From the NCBI GenBank assembly GCA_020444165.1, contig JAHLLK010000013.1:1-64000 (forward strand): a stretch of 64,000 nucleotides of DNA. Reading direction: 5' to 3'. Each line of letters opens with the position of its first letter. Position 1 is the first letter of the stretch. The notes under the pieces were generated by a model. It searched no databases and was not told the DNA's origin. It worked only from the letters and a program-made list of their open reading frames with translations. The DNA comes from Deltaproteobacteria bacterium. GTDB lineage: Bacteria > Desulfobacterota > Desulfarculia > Desulfarculales > Desulfarculaceae. A program made the translations under genes and the position numbers. Below are positions 1 through 8,939 of the stretch, one piece after another.

Positions 1-2
1 CC

Positions 3-665
3 CAGCAGCCCAAGAACAACATCGTGCGGGTGGCCTTCCAGGCCATGAGCGCGGCCCTGGGCGGCACCCAGAGCCTGCACACCAACTCCATGGACGAGGC
101 CTTTGCCCTGCCCAGTCAGGAGGCGGTGACCATCGCCCTCCGCACCCAGCAGATCATCGCCTACGAGACCGGGGCCGGCGACACCATCGACCCCTTGGCC
201 GGCTCCTATTACATCGAGTCCCTCACCGACCAGATCGAGGAGAGGGCGGCCAAATACATCGCCGAGATCGACCAGATGGGCGGGGCGGTGGAGGCGGTGG
301 AGCGCGGTTTCGTGCAGCGCGAGATCCAGGAGGCGGCCTATGACTACCAGAAGGCCGTGGAAGCCGGCGCCCGGGTGGTGGTGGGCGTGAACAAGTTCGT
401 GACCGAGAAACAAGAGGTGCCGAAAATCCTCCGGGTGGACCCCATCGTCCGCGAGGAGCAGGCCCAGGCCCTGGCCGACCTGCGGGCCCAGCGGGACAGC
501 CAGGCGGTGGAGGCGGCCCTGGCCGCCCTGAAGGCCGCGGCCATCGACGGCGGCAACCTGATGCCGCATTTCCTGGCCGGCGTCCGGGCCTACGCCACCT
601 TGGGGGAGATTTGCGACACCTTGCGGGGGGTCTTTGGCGAGTATCAAGCCCCCATGACCATATAG
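3..665 (+). CDS. B12-dependent acyl-CoA mutase, large subunit (methylmalonyl-CoA mutase type), 5' truncated by window edge
   Basis: This is the C-terminal part of the catalytic (TIM-barrel) subunit of an adenosylcobalamin-dependent acyl-CoA mutase, which interconverts succinyl-CoA and methylmalonyl-CoA or a related pair. The frame is open from base 3. The block SLHTNSMDEAFALPS followed by TGAGDTIDPLAGSYYIE is diagnostic of the family. The B12-binding domain is absent here and is encoded separately 12 bp downstream, as in archaeal and deltaproteobacterial two-subunit mutases. Residues that separate methylmalonyl- from isobutyryl-CoA mutase lie in the missing N-terminal part, so the substrate is not certain. 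The GTG at 24 is internal, not the real start. Confidence 0.93.
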   Translation, partial: QQPKNNIVRVAFQAMSAALGGTQSLHTNSMDEAFALPSQEAVTIALRTQQIIAYETGAGDTIDPLAGSYYIESLTDQIEERAAKYIAEIDQMGGAVEAVERGFVQREIQEAAYDYQKAVEAGARVVVGVNKFVTEKQEVPKILRVDPIVREEQAQALADLRAQRDSQAVEAALAALKAAAIDGGNLMPHFLAGVRAYATLGEICDTLRGVFGEYQAPMTI

Positions 666-677
666 AGGGAGAAGGCC

Positions 678-1076
678 ATGCGCAAGATACGAGTCCTGGC
701 GGCCAAGCCCGGCCTGGACGGCCATGACCGGGGCGTGAAGGTGCTGGCCGCGGCCCTCAGGGACGCGGGCATGGAAGTGATCTACACCGGGCTCCGGCAG
801 ACCCCGGAACAGATCGTGGCGGCCGCCATGCAGGAGGACGCCGACGTGATCGGTCTTTCGGTGCTGTCCGGCGCCCATGACTACCTGTTCCCCAAGGTCA
901 TGGCGCTCCTGAAGGAGAAGGGCATGGACGACGTCCTGGTCCTGGGGGGCGGCATCATCCCCCAGGAGGATGTGGACAGCCTGAAAGAACTGGGCATCGC
1001 CGGCGTGTTCGGCCCCGGCACCCGCACCTCCGAGATCATCGACTTCATCAAGGAGAACCTGAAACGTAAAGAATAG
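678..1076 (+). CDS. Acyl-CoA (methylmalonyl-CoA) mutase small, cobalamin-binding subunit
   Basis: A 132-residue stand-alone B12-binding domain. The cobalt-ligand motif DxHxxG is seen as D14-G-H16-D-R-G19, followed by the GLSVLSGAH and VLGGGIIP segments that line the corrinoid tail pocket. It partners the large subunit encoded immediately upstream (12-bp gap), together making the heterodimer or heterotetramer used in propionate / methylmalonyl-CoA metabolism. The length matches the family. A strong intrinsic terminator follows 27 bp after the stop, so this is the last gene of its operon. Confidence 0.95.
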   Translation: MRKIRVLAAKPGLDGHDRGVKVLAAALRDAGMEVIYTGLRQTPEQIVAAAMQEDADVIGLSVLSGAHDYLFPKVMALLKEKGMDDVLVLGGGIIPQEDVDSLKELGIAGVFGPGTRTSEIIDFIKENLKRKE

Positions 1077-1102
1077 GCGCACCAACGCCTTGTTGCACGG
1101 TG

Positions 1103-1132
1103 ACCGGGGCCCTTGGGGGCTCCGGTTTTTTT
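1103..1132 (+). terminator. Intrinsic terminator of the mutase operon
   Basis: Stem ACCGGGGCCC / GGGCTCCGGT (one G-T pair) with a TTGG loop, followed by a run of T residues. It lies 27 bp after the small-subunit stop codon. Confidence 0.9.
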
Positions 1133-1242
1133 GCACATGAACTGCTTGACTCGCATGGCGGAGGGCACTCATCCTGTATTTATCAAGTTCAATAAATTTA
1201 ATTTCCCAAGTAATTCAGAGGTATCAAAGGAGACGGCGGAGC

Positions 1243-2175
1243 ATGAAAAGCAGGTCTTTGATGATTTTGGGGCTGACGGTGTTGATTTCCACTGGCGCGG
1301 GATTGGTTTGGGCCGCGGCGGACACCACCACCGCGGCTCCGGCCACCCCCGCCCCCGGTGCGGCAGCCCCGGCTCCGGCCCAGCCCGCCATGGCTCCGCC
1401 CGCCGGGCACGCGGGTCACGACATGGGCCACAAAATGGGCCAACCGCCGCAGCCGGCCCAGCCGGGTCATGCGGGTCACGCCGGCATGACCCCGGGCCAG
1501 CCGCCGGCCATGGCGCCCATGAAGGGCATGAAGGGTGAGATGCCCGAGTGCTGCAAGATGATGATGGAAAAGGCCAAGGCCGAGGGCGGCGGCAAGATGG
1601 GCATGATGGGCGGCAAGATGGGCATGATGGGCGGCAAGATGGAGGGCATGAAGGAAGGCATGAAGGAAGGCTCCTGTTGCCCCAAGGAAATGGGCATGGG
1701 CCGCGGCCAAATGGGCATGGGCCTGGGCGGGCCTCCCGAGTGCGGCCAGATGAGCGCCATGCTGCACCAGATGCTGGAGGCCGCGTCCCCGGGCATGCGC
1801 ATGGGGCATCGCGGTCCGGCAGGCATGCTGGACCTGCCCCTGGGCCGGCTGAATTTGACGCCGGAGCAGCGGGACAAGCTGCGTAATGTGATCTTCGAAA
1901 ACCTGGACAAGATGCAGGACATGTCGGCCCATTACCGCAAGCTGCATCTGCGGGCCACCTTCCTGACCGAGAACCCCCAGAGCAAGCCCGAGGAGATCGT
2001 TAAGCTTTACGCCGAGATGGGTGAAACGAGGGGCCGCATGCTCATCCAGGGCCGCATGTACCGCCAAGCGGTCATGGGTTTGTTGACTGAACAGCAGAAG
2101 CAAATGGTGGAGGGTGAGGAGCCTCCGGCCCAGGCGCCTCCGGCTGGGGCGCCCCCGGCCGCCGCGCACCACTAA
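1243..2175 (+). CDS. Met/His-rich periplasmic Spy/CpxP-like protein
   Basis: A 310-residue exported protein. Residues 1-24 are a signal peptide ending in VWA. Residues 25-95 are Ala/Pro-rich with HAGH and GHKMG histidine clusters. Residues 95-160 are extremely Met/Lys/Gly-rich, with a tandem KMGMMGG repeat and MKEGMKEG. The C-terminal third is a helical Spy/CpxP-type domain with the hallmark LTxxQ motifs LTPEQ (205-209) and LTEQQ (281-285). The family acts as periplasmic chaperones or metal-stress sensors; here the Met/His tract and CC pairs suggest Cu/Ni/Zn binding (inference). It stands alone between two terminators. The Met-rich insertion is larger than in ordinary Spy proteins. Confidence 0.85.
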   Translation: MKSRSLMILGLTVLISTGAGLVWAAADTTTAAPATPAPGAAAPAPAQPAMAPPAGHAGHDMGHKMGQPPQPAQPGHAGHAGMTPGQPPAMAPMKGMKGEMPECCKMMMEKAKAEGGGKMGMMGGKMGMMGGKMEGMKEGMKEGSCCPKEMGMGRGQMGMGLGGPPECGQMSAMLHQMLEAASPGMRMGHRGPAGMLDLPLGRLNLTPEQRDKLRNVIFENLDKMQDMSAHYRKLHLRATFLTENPQSKPEEIVKLYAEMGETRGRMLIQGRMYRQAVMGLLTEQQKQMVEGEEPPAQAPPAGAPPAAAHH

Positions 2176-2200
2176 CCGCGCTTTCGCCGCAAATCGTCAT

Positions 2201-2240
2201 CCCGGTGCGGGGCCAGGCGGCCCCCGCCGGGATTTTCTTG
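2201..2240 (+). terminator. Probable terminator after the Spy-like gene
   Basis: GC-rich hairpin: CCCGGTGCGGGGCC pairs imperfectly with GGCCCCCGCCGGG, followed by ATTTTCTT. It starts 25 bp after the stop and lies between convergent genes. Confidence 0.6.
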
Positions 2241-2266
2241 GGCCGGGCCAAGGCGGAGCCGGGGCC

Positions 2267-3319
2267 TCAGCGGCTGCCAAAGGGCTTCAGGTGGTCGTTG
2301 TCGTCCCAGAGATCGGGGTACAGCTCCGCCGAGCAGGCGGGGCAGAGGCCGTGGCTGAAGCGCACCCCGGTGTGGCGCCGGATGTAGGATTCGATCATCT
2401 GCCACTGGCCGGACTCGTCCCGCACCTTCTTGCAGTTGGCGCACAGGGTGATGAAGTTGCTGAGCTTCTGCACCCCTTCCAGCACGTTCCTGAGCGAGAT
2501 GATCTCTTCCAGGCGGGCTTCCTCGGCCTTTTTGAACTCGGTGATGTCCACCAACAGATGCACCGTGCCCACCACTTGCCCCGGCGTGGCGAAGATGGGT
2601 GCGTCGATGATCTGGAACGAGCCCCGGAGCCGGGGCAGGGGCATCTCCGCGGTCTGCATCACCCCGCTGGCCAGGCAGGTGAAATGGGGGCATTGGGGCG
2701 GGGGAGCGTCCAGCCCGTGCACCACTTCGTAGCACTTGGCCCCCTCCACCCGGTCCACCAAGGGGGCCAGCCGCTCCCAAAAGGCCTGGTTGGCCCGCTG
2801 GATCACAAAATGCCGGTCAATGACCGCCAGGGGAGCCGGCACCAGGGAGGGACTCCAGGGAAGGGGGGCGCCGGGGCCTCGGTCCAAGCCTCGGTCCAGG
2901 CCTTGATCCAGGGCCGCGCCCGCGGGATCGCCGGCCCCGCCAGCTCCGGACGCCCGGCGCTGGCGTTCCCGGGCGGCCAGAATCCGCCGCCCCAACTCCG
3001 GCCGGGCCAGCTCCTCGGGAGTCAGGTGATCCTGCACCCCGGAGCGCACCAGGGCCAGGAATTCCTCCTGGGGGAGGGCTTGGCCCAGGGTGAGCACCGC
3101 CGTGCCGGGATAGGCCGCCGCCAGGCAGGCCACCGCCGGGAAACCCAGGGGAGCCCCGGGGACCAGGTAAAGGAGTAAGGCGTCAACTTCGGTGACCAGG
3201 GGGGAAAGGGCCGACGGAGCGCCGGCCAGTGTGGCGTGAAGCACCACCAGATCCGCGGAAGCGGGAAAAGGGGGCACCTCCGCCCCGGCCGGGGAGATCA
3301 AGAGGACCCTGGCAGGCAT
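2267..3319 (-). CDS. PAS-domain signalling protein with degenerate receiver and C-terminal four-cysteine motif
   Basis: A 350-residue cytoplasmic protein. Residues 1-115 resemble a receiver fold but lack a clear phospho-acceptor cluster. A low-complexity linker containing LDQGLDRGLDRG follows, then a PAS domain around 160-265 ending in the typical VGTVHLLVDITE strand. A short coiled coil (EEARLEEIISLRNVLEGVQKL) leads to a C-terminal module with C293xxC296 and C326xxC329 (LCANCKK...GLCPAC). That Cys module is common in deltaproteobacterial response regulators; it probably binds a metal or senses redox state. There is no kinase or GGDEF output domain, so it likely works by protein interaction. 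It is monocistronic. Confidence 0.75.
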   Translation of the reverse strand: MPARVLLISPAGAEVPPFPASADLVVLHATLAGAPSALSPLVTEVDALLLYLVPGAPLGFPAVACLAAAYPGTAVLTLGQALPQEEFLALVRSGVQDHLTPEELARPELGRRILAARERQRRASGAGGAGDPAGAALDQGLDRGLDRGPGAPLPWSPSLVPAPLAVIDRHFVIQRANQAFWERLAPLVDRVEGAKCYEVVHGLDAPPPQCPHFTCLASGVMQTAEMPLPRLRGSFQIIDAPIFATPGQVVGTVHLLVDITEFKKAEEARLEEIISLRNVLEGVQKLSNFITLCANCKKVRDESGQWQMIESYIRRHTGVRFSHGLCPACSAELYPDLWDDNDHLKPFGSR

Positions 3320-3509
3320 GGCTATCCCTTCCCGGTGGGAGGCTGCGTTTCCGCATTATAGCAAATAAATCCGGGAAATCGTGAATTAGCGGCCCGGCGC
3401 CCGGGGAACCCGGGAATATCCTCCTGGGCAGGCGACACCGCAACCGGGGTCCGGGCGGCTCCGGCTCGCCAGGCCCTGCGCGGCCGGGCAGGGCCGCAAA
3501 CGCCGGGGC

Positions 3510-4670
3510 TCAGAGTTGGGCCAACTGGGCCATGATCTTCTCCCGCACCAGGCGGGGGGGCAGCCCGGTTTGGGTGGCGATGAGGGCCACGTCGTCCGCC
3601 TCGGGATGCCAGCAGGTCTGGCCACCCTTCAGGGCCTTTTTCACCCGCACCAGGCCCCAGGGGGTTTCCAGGCTCACCACCTCGCGGGGGACCAGACGCC
3701 GTTCCACCCGCCGGAGCCGTACCCCCAGGGTGCTGGTCTGCTCCAGCACCAAATGGGCCAGCTCCTCGGCTTGGGAGGGCTGGGCCATGACGGTGAGGGC
3801 CAGACCGGGGCGGCCCTTTTTCATGTAGAGCGGCGCGGCGGCCACGTCCAGGGCTCCGGCCTTCAGGAGCCGCCGGAACACGATGGGCAGGTCCTCGGGG
3901 GATTCGTCGTCCAGATGGCAGACGATTTCCACCACCTGATCAGCCTGGTCCTCGCCGGCTTCCTCCCCCAGCAAGAGGCGCACCACGTTGGGGGCATAGG
4001 TCCCGGGGCGCGAGCCGCCGCCAAGGCCGGTCTTTTTGAGGCGCATGGCCGGCAGGTCTCCGAAATCCTGGGCCAACACCGACAAGAGCGCGGCCCCGGT
4101 GGGGGTCACCGTCTCCTGGGGCAGGGGCCAGGGGGTCACCGGCACGTTGGAGAGCAGGTTCAGCACCGCGGGCGCGGGCAGGGGCAGGCGTCCGTGGGCG
4201 GCCTCCACGAAGCCCCGGCCCAAGGGCAGGGGAGAGCACACCAGCCGCGGCCGGCCCAGCCACACCAGGGCGGCGCAGAAGGCGGTGACGTCCACGATGG
4301 CGTCCACCGCGCCCACCTCGTGGAAATGGACCTTGTCCGGGCTGATGCCGTGCACCTTGCCCTCGGCCTCGGCCAAGCGCAGAAACACCCAGGCCGCCTG
4401 GGAGGCCACCTCCTCGGGCAGGCGTTTCAGGTGCTCCAGCACCTGGGAGAGGTGGCGGTGGGGCTGTTCTTCCGGAGCCTCCACCACCAGCCGCCGGGCA
4501 GCCAGGGCCCCCTGCTGCACCGGTTCGTCACGGAGCGTCACCTCGCCCAGCTCCATGGCGGCCACCAGGGACTCCAGCTCAGCCAGGGGCCAGCCCAGAT
4601 CGAACATGGCGCCGGCCAGCATGTCGCCGGCCGCGCCGCCGCAGGCGTCCACGTACAAGATCTTGCTCAC
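3510..4670 (-). CDS. larC: LarC-type nickel-insertion protein (nickel-pincer cofactor biosynthesis; DUF111)
   Basis: A 386-residue LarC homologue. LarC is the CTP-dependent cyclometallase that inserts Ni into the pyridinium thioacid/thioester precursor to make the nickel-pincer nucleotide cofactor of lactate racemase-type enzymes. The N-terminus ILYVDACGGAAGDMLAGA, the VHFHEVGAVDAIVDV block and the central TPTGAALL segment are characteristic. It is encoded 6 bp downstream of lon in the same direction, so the two are probably cotranscribed. No larA, larB or larE is in the window. In this form LarC is a single ORF, without the programmed frameshift seen in some lactobacilli. Confidence 0.9.
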   Translation of the reverse strand: MSKILYVDACGGAAGDMLAGAMFDLGWPLAELESLVAAMELGEVTLRDEPVQQGALAARRLVVEAPEEQPHRHLSQVLEHLKRLPEEVASQAAWVFLRLAEAEGKVHGISPDKVHFHEVGAVDAIVDVTAFCAALVWLGRPRLVCSPLPLGRGFVEAAHGRLPLPAPAVLNLLSNVPVTPWPLPQETVTPTGAALLSVLAQDFGDLPAMRLKKTGLGGGSRPGTYAPNVVRLLLGEEAGEDQADQVVEIVCHLDDESPEDLPIVFRRLLKAGALDVAAAPLYMKKGRPGLALTVMAQPSQAEELAHLVLEQTSTLGVRLRRVERRLVPREVVSLETPWGLVRVKKALKGGQTCWHPEADDVALIATQTGLPPRLVREKIMAQLAQL

Positions 4671-4676
4671 CGCGCC

Positions 4677-7145
4677 TTACTCCTCGGCTTTTTTCCGGCT
4701 CCGGGCCGCCCGCTTTTTCAGGGGGGTCGGCTTGCCGGCCAGGGCCAGCTCCAGCACCTGGTCCATGTGGTCCACCAGATGGATGTCCAGCTTGCGGCGC
4801 ACCCGGGGCGGCAGCTCCGAGAGATCCTTCTGGTTCTTGCCCGGCACCAACACGGTCTTGAGCCCGGCCCGGAGGACGGCCAGGGCCTTTTCCTTGAGCC
4901 CGCCGATGGGCAGCACCTTGCCGGTGAGGGTGATCTCGCCGGTCATGGCCACCTCTTCCTTCACCGCGATGCCGGTGAGCGCGCTGACCATGGCCGTACA
5001 GATGGTGATGCCCGCGCTGGGTCCGTCCTTGGGGATGGCCCCGCTGGGCACGTGCAGGTGGATGTCCATGTCCTCGTAGAACCCGGGCCTCAGACCCAAG
5101 GCCGCGGCCCGGCTGCGGGCGTAGGACAGGGCGGCCTGGGCCGATTCGCGCATGACCTCGCCCAGCTGGCCGGTGGTGGTCAGGTTGCCCTTGCCCTCCA
5201 CCAGGCTCACCTCCACCCGGAGCACTTCCCCGCCAAAGGCGGTCCAGGCCAGGCCGGTGGCCACTCCCACCTCGCCCTCGCCCCGCTCGTCCTCGGGCAG
5301 GAACTTCGGCACCCCCAGGTAATTGTGCACCGAGTTGGCGGTGATGTTGAAGGGGCCTTTCTTGCCCTCGGCCACCCGGCGGGCGGCCTTCCTGAGGATG
5401 GAGGCCAGTTCCCGCTCCAGGTTCCGGAGCCCCGCCTCCCGGGTGTAGGAGCGGATCACCTCGAAGATGGCCTGGTCGCTGATCTTCACCTGCGCTGGTT
5501 TCAGGCCGTTTTCCTTGATCTGCCGGGGCAACAGGTGTTGCCGGGCGATGATAACCTTCTCCTCGTCGGTGTAGCCCGGGATCTCGATGACCTCCATGCG
5601 GTCCAAGAGGGCCTCGGGGATGGTTTCGTCCATGTTGGCCGTGGTGAGGAACATTACCTTGGACAAATCAAAGGGCAGGTTCAGGTAGTGGTCGCTGAAG
5701 GAGTGGTTCTGCTCCGGGTCCAGCACCTCCAACAGGGCGCTGGTGGGGTCGCCCCGGAAGTCCGAGCCCACCTTGTCCACCTCGTCGATCATGAACACCG
5801 GGTTGTTGGCCTGGGCCTGCTTCATGCCCTGGATGATGCGGCCGGGCAGGGCCCCGATGTAGGTGCGGCGGTGGCCCCGGATCTCGGCCTCGTCGTGCAC
5901 GCCGCCCAGGGACAGGCGCACGAACTGGCGGCCCATGGCCCGGGCGATGGAGCGGCCGAGCGAGGTCTTGCCCACGCCGGGAGGGCCCAGGAAGCAGAGG
6001 ATGGGCCCCTTCATCTTGGGGTTCAGCTTCCGGACGGCCAAATGCTCCAGGATGCGCTCCTTGACCTTGTCCAGGTCATAGTGGTCCTGGTCCAGGATCT
6101 TCTTGGCCCGGGGGATGTCCAGGCGGTCGCGGGTGCCTTCGGACCAGGGCAGGTCCAGAATCCAGTCCAGGTAGGTGCGGATGATGGTGGCCTCGGCCGC
6201 TTCGGGCTGCATCTGCTCCAGGCGGGTGAGCTGCTTCAGGGATTCCTCCCGCACCGGGGCCGACATCTTCTTCTGCTCCAGGGACTCCCGGAGGTCCAGG
6301 ATCTCCTGCAAGCGCTCCTCGGCGTCGCCCAGTTCGCGGCGGATGGCCCGGAGCTGCTCGCGCAAATAGTACTCGCGCTGGCTCTTGGTCATCTCCTCCT
6401 GGGCGTCGGACTGGATCTTGGCCTGGATGGTGCTGACCTCCAGCTCCTTGCCCAGGTAGTCGTGCACCCGCTTGAGGCGCTCCACCGGGTCCAGCTCCTC
6501 CAGGATCTCCTGGGCCTGGGCCAGCTTCAGCCGCAGGTTACTGGCCACCATGTCGGCCAGGCGGCCGGACTCCTCCACCGAGTTCAGGATGGCCACCACG
6601 TCGCTGGACAGGAGCCCCCGGAGGGAGAGGATCTTTTCGCTGGCCTCGCGCACGTTGCGCATCAAGGCCTCCACCTCCACCGTGGCTTCTTCCTCGGGGG
6701 GCTCGTCCACCGCCTTGATGGCGACCTCGTAGAAAGGCTTCTTGCGGATCCAGTCGGTGATCTCGGCCCGGGTGAGGCCCTGCACCAAAAGCTTCAGCCG
6801 GCCGTCGGAGAGCCGGAGCTGGCGCATGATCATGCCCACCGAGCCGACCTTGTAAAGGTCCTCGGGTTTGGGATGCTCGATGGCCTGGTCGCGCTGGGCG
6901 GCCAGGAACACCAGCTGGTCGCGGGCCATGGCGGCTTCCACCGCAGCCACGCTGCCTTCGCGGGAAACCATGAGCGGCAGGATCATGTAGGGGAAGACCA
7001 CCACGTCCCTGACCGGCAAGAGCGGCAGGGTTTCCGGGATTTCTTCCTCTTCCTCCTCGTCGTCCCGGTTTTCCTCCAGGCTTTCCAGGATGTCGTTATC
7101 CTCGAATATTTCGTCTTCGGTCAAAAGATCGGCCATACGGCTCAT
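4677..7145 (-). CDS. lon: ATP-dependent Lon protease (endopeptidase La)
   Basis: An 822-residue LonA. The N-terminal substrate-binding domain begins near [19 protein letters not shown]. The AAA+ module carries Walker A GPPGVGKT (about 386-393) and Walker [11 protein letters not shown]. The C-terminal serine protease domain has catalytic Ser710 in KDGPSAG and Lys753 in GGLKEK, with the expected 43-residue spacing. The acidic N-terminal extension ([17 protein letters not shown], then a poly-Glu stretch) is longer than in E. coli Lon. The C-terminal tail is basic ([13 protein letters not shown]). It is first in an operon with larC and degrades misfolded and regulatory proteins. Confidence 0.97.
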   Translation of the reverse strand: MSRMADLLTEDEIFEDNDILESLEENRDDEEEEEEIPETLPLLPVRDVVVFPYMILPLMVSREGSVAAVEAAMARDQLVFLAAQRDQAIEHPKPEDLYKVGSVGMIMRQLRLSDGRLKLLVQGLTRAEITDWIRKKPFYEVAIKAVDEPPEEEATVEVEALMRNVREASEKILSLRGLLSSDVVAILNSVEESGRLADMVASNLRLKLAQAQEILEELDPVERLKRVHDYLGKELEVSTIQAKIQSDAQEEMTKSQREYYLREQLRAIRRELGDAEERLQEILDLRESLEQKKMSAPVREESLKQLTRLEQMQPEAAEATIIRTYLDWILDLPWSEGTRDRLDIPRAKKILDQDHYDLDKVKERILEHLAVRKLNPKMKGPILCFLGPPGVGKTSLGRSIARAMGRQFVRLSLGGVHDEAEIRGHRRTYIGALPGRIIQGMKQAQANNPVFMIDEVDKVGSDFRGDPTSALLEVLDPEQNHSFSDHYLNLPFDLSKVMFLTTANMDETIPEALLDRMEVIEIPGYTDEEKVIIARQHLLPRQIKENGLKPAQVKISDQAIFEVIRSYTREAGLRNLERELASILRKAARRVAEGKKGPFNITANSVHNYLGVPKFLPEDERGEGEVGVATGLAWTAFGGEVLRVEVSLVEGKGNLTTTGQLGEVMRESAQAALSYARSRAAALGLRPGFYEDMDIHLHVPSGAIPKDGPSAGITICTAMVSALTGIAVKEEVAMTGEITLTGKVLPIGGLKEKALAVLRAGLKTVLVPGKNQKDLSELPPRVRRKLDIHLVDHMDQVLELALAGKPTPLKKRAARSRKKAEE

Positions 7146-7806
7146 GCGCGCTCCAGGGGGGTGGACCAGGCCATGGCGGGATCATGGCACCAACAGGCCG
7201 TGAAAGACATGACGTGTCCGGCGGCTCCTCCGGGGTCCGGGGCGGCTGGGCCGCCCCGGCGCCAACTCGGGGAGGCGCCTGTGGGCTCAGCGGCGTATCC
7301 GGCAGTTCCTCTGGGCCTGGGAGAGCGGGCCAAGTTACGGGCCAACTCGTCGGGGACGCCTGTCGACAGCTACTCCATATTTATCAGAACAGGCAGGTTT
7401 TGACAGATTTTTTCGCACTTGGCACGGAGAGGATCAACCCCGGGGCGGCGCGCCCGGTGGCCGGCAGCCGGAAGAGCCTGAGAATTGGTCTGACCATTTT
7501 TCCAGACCTGGGGGAGGTTTTGTTTGAGTTGCCTAGCAGAGGGCCGACATAGTAAGGTGATAGTGACTACGATGACCATGAGGTCTTAGCGCCGGAAAGG
7601 CTGCCAACTTGCACTCTTGCCTGGTAGGAGGGCTAATGGTGCGGCTGGGGAGCGCCGCCGGCTTCCCGGGATCTCGCCCGCGGGAGCTGTTTGTCTGACA
7701 ATTGGTCTGCGGAGGAACGTCTGCCTGCCACCGGGGAGAGGGTGCGCGGGCCTGTTCAGGTAATCGGCATATTTGCGAACCATTGTGGTCCCAAGGAGGA
7801 AGCTAG
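7146..7806. other. 660-bp divergent intergenic region between lon and the TAXI-TRAP operon
   Basis: No convincing gene. It holds a perfect 10-bp inverted repeat CCGGGGCGGC / GCCGCCCCGG (7237-7259) without a T tract, and two imperfect direct repeats beginning GCCAACTCG (about 7261 and 7342). The 7370-7600 part is relatively AT-rich and is the likely location of the divergent promoters. The TAXI gene has a strong ribosome-binding site, AAGGAGGA, at 7793-7800. Confidence 0.5.
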
Positions 7807-8799
7807 ATGACCAAAGCCAAACACTCCCGGTTGTTGATGGCGGTCGCCGTGACCGCGGCGGCCGTGCTTTTGGCCCTGCCCGTATGCGCCGCCCAGAAGG
7901 TGATCATCGGCGGCGGCCCCACCGGCGGCACCTTCAACACCTTCGCCAATGCCATGGCGATTTTCCTGCCCAAACACATCACTGACGTGACCGCCAGCGC
8001 TGTGGGTTCCGGCGGCTCGGTGGAGAACGTCCGCCTGGTCAACAGCGGGGAGTTCACCTTTGGCATGTGCTATGCCGTGGACACCGCCCTGGCGGCCAAG
8101 GGCAAGCTGCCCAAGGATGACACCAAGTACGACAACACCCGCTCCATGGGCTTCCTCTACGGCGCGCCGGCCCAGTTGGTGGTCCGGGCCGACGCCGGCA
8201 TCAAATCGGCCAAGGACCTGGTGGGCAAGAAGGTGGCCGTGGGCAACGCCGGCAGCGGCGCGGCGGCCAGCGCCGAGCGCTTCTTCCGCCACATTGGGGT
8301 GTGGGAGAAGTTCCAGCCCCAGTTCCTGGGCTACTCCGCCGCGGCCAGCGCCCTGCAGGACGGCAAGATCGACGCCTTCTGGGTGCTGGTGGGCTACCCC
8401 AACCGCTCCATCATCGAGGCCTCGGTGCAGGTGAAGATCGCGCTCTTGAACCTGGGCCAGCTGGCCGAGGAGTCGGGCTTCTACAACGAGTTCGCCTACG
8501 CCCCCACCACCATCCCGGCCGGCGTCTACGGCAAGGACATGCCCGCCTGCCAGACCTTCCAGGATTCCACCATCCTGACCACCAACAAGAGCGTGCCCGA
8601 GGACGTGGTCTACAACGTCATGAAGGCCCTGTGGTCCAAGGAGGGCATGGAGGCCATGTCCGCCGCCCAGAAGACCTTCAAGGAGATGAACCTGGACAAC
8701 AACTTCCAGGGCTCCAGCGTGCCCCTGCACAAGGGTGCGGCCAAATTCTGGAAGGAAATGGGCAAGGAGATTCCGGCCAAACTGCAGCCCGTCGACTGA
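7807..8799 (+). CDS. TAXI-family TRAP transporter periplasmic solute-binding protein
   Basis: A 330-residue exported binding protein. Residues 1-28 are a signal peptide ending LPVCAA, followed by QKVIIGGGPTGGTFNTFANA, the family signature. Central segments VASGSG-like SGGSVENVRLVNSGEFTFG and VGKKVAVGNAGSGAAASAERFF match TAXI proteins. It delivers an organic acid (ligand unknown; other members bind glutamate or C4-dicarboxylates) to the fused permease encoded 140 bp downstream. An attenuator-like hairpin pair in that gap would allow more binding protein than permease to be made. The start is set by AAGGAGGA 6 bp upstream. Confidence 0.92.
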   Translation: MTKAKHSRLLMAVAVTAAAVLLALPVCAAQKVIIGGGPTGGTFNTFANAMAIFLPKHITDVTASAVGSGGSVENVRLVNSGEFTFGMCYAVDTALAAKGKLPKDDTKYDNTRSMGFLYGAPAQLVVRADAGIKSAKDLVGKKVAVGNAGSGAAASAERFFRHIGVWEKFQPQFLGYSAAASALQDGKIDAFWVLVGYPNRSIIEASVQVKIALLNLGQLAEESGFYNEFAYAPTTIPAGVYGKDMPACQTFQDSTILTTNKSVPEDVVYNVMKALWSKEGMEAMSAAQKTFKEMNLDNNFQGSSVPLHKGAAKFWKEMGKEIPAKLQPVD

Positions 8800-8816
8800 C
8801 AGGGTGTTGCGAAAGA

Positions 8817-8918
8817 CCATCACTGGTGTGCCTTGGAGGCTATTCATCCCTAGCCTGCCGGTGATGGCCCTTTGACAGCTAACCCGGGGGAGGGGGCCGA
8901 GGCTCCCTCCCCCGTTTT
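8817..8918 (+). terminator. Two hairpins between the TRAP binding protein and permease (probable attenuator)
   Basis: The first stem is CCATCACTGG (8817-8826) with CCGGTGATGG (8858-8867), having one G-T pair. The second is GGGGGAGGG with CCCTCCCCC (8886-8913), followed by GTTTTCC, resembling a weak intrinsic terminator. Partial readthrough would bias expression toward the binding protein, a common arrangement in such operons (inference). Confidence 0.55.
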
Positions 8919-8939
8919 CCCCCCTCGGCGGGAGGAAAC

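Noticed and set aside
7142..7345. 67-aa minus-strand ORF upstream of lon
   Set aside because: No start signal, Pro/Ala/Gly-biased and overlaps the lon start region; treated as intergenic.
3516..7403. 1295-aa open frame on the plus strand opposite larC and lon
   Set aside because: Its product is His/Gly/Gln/Leu-biased antisense of two well-conserved genes; GC-rich codon bias keeps the complementary frame open.
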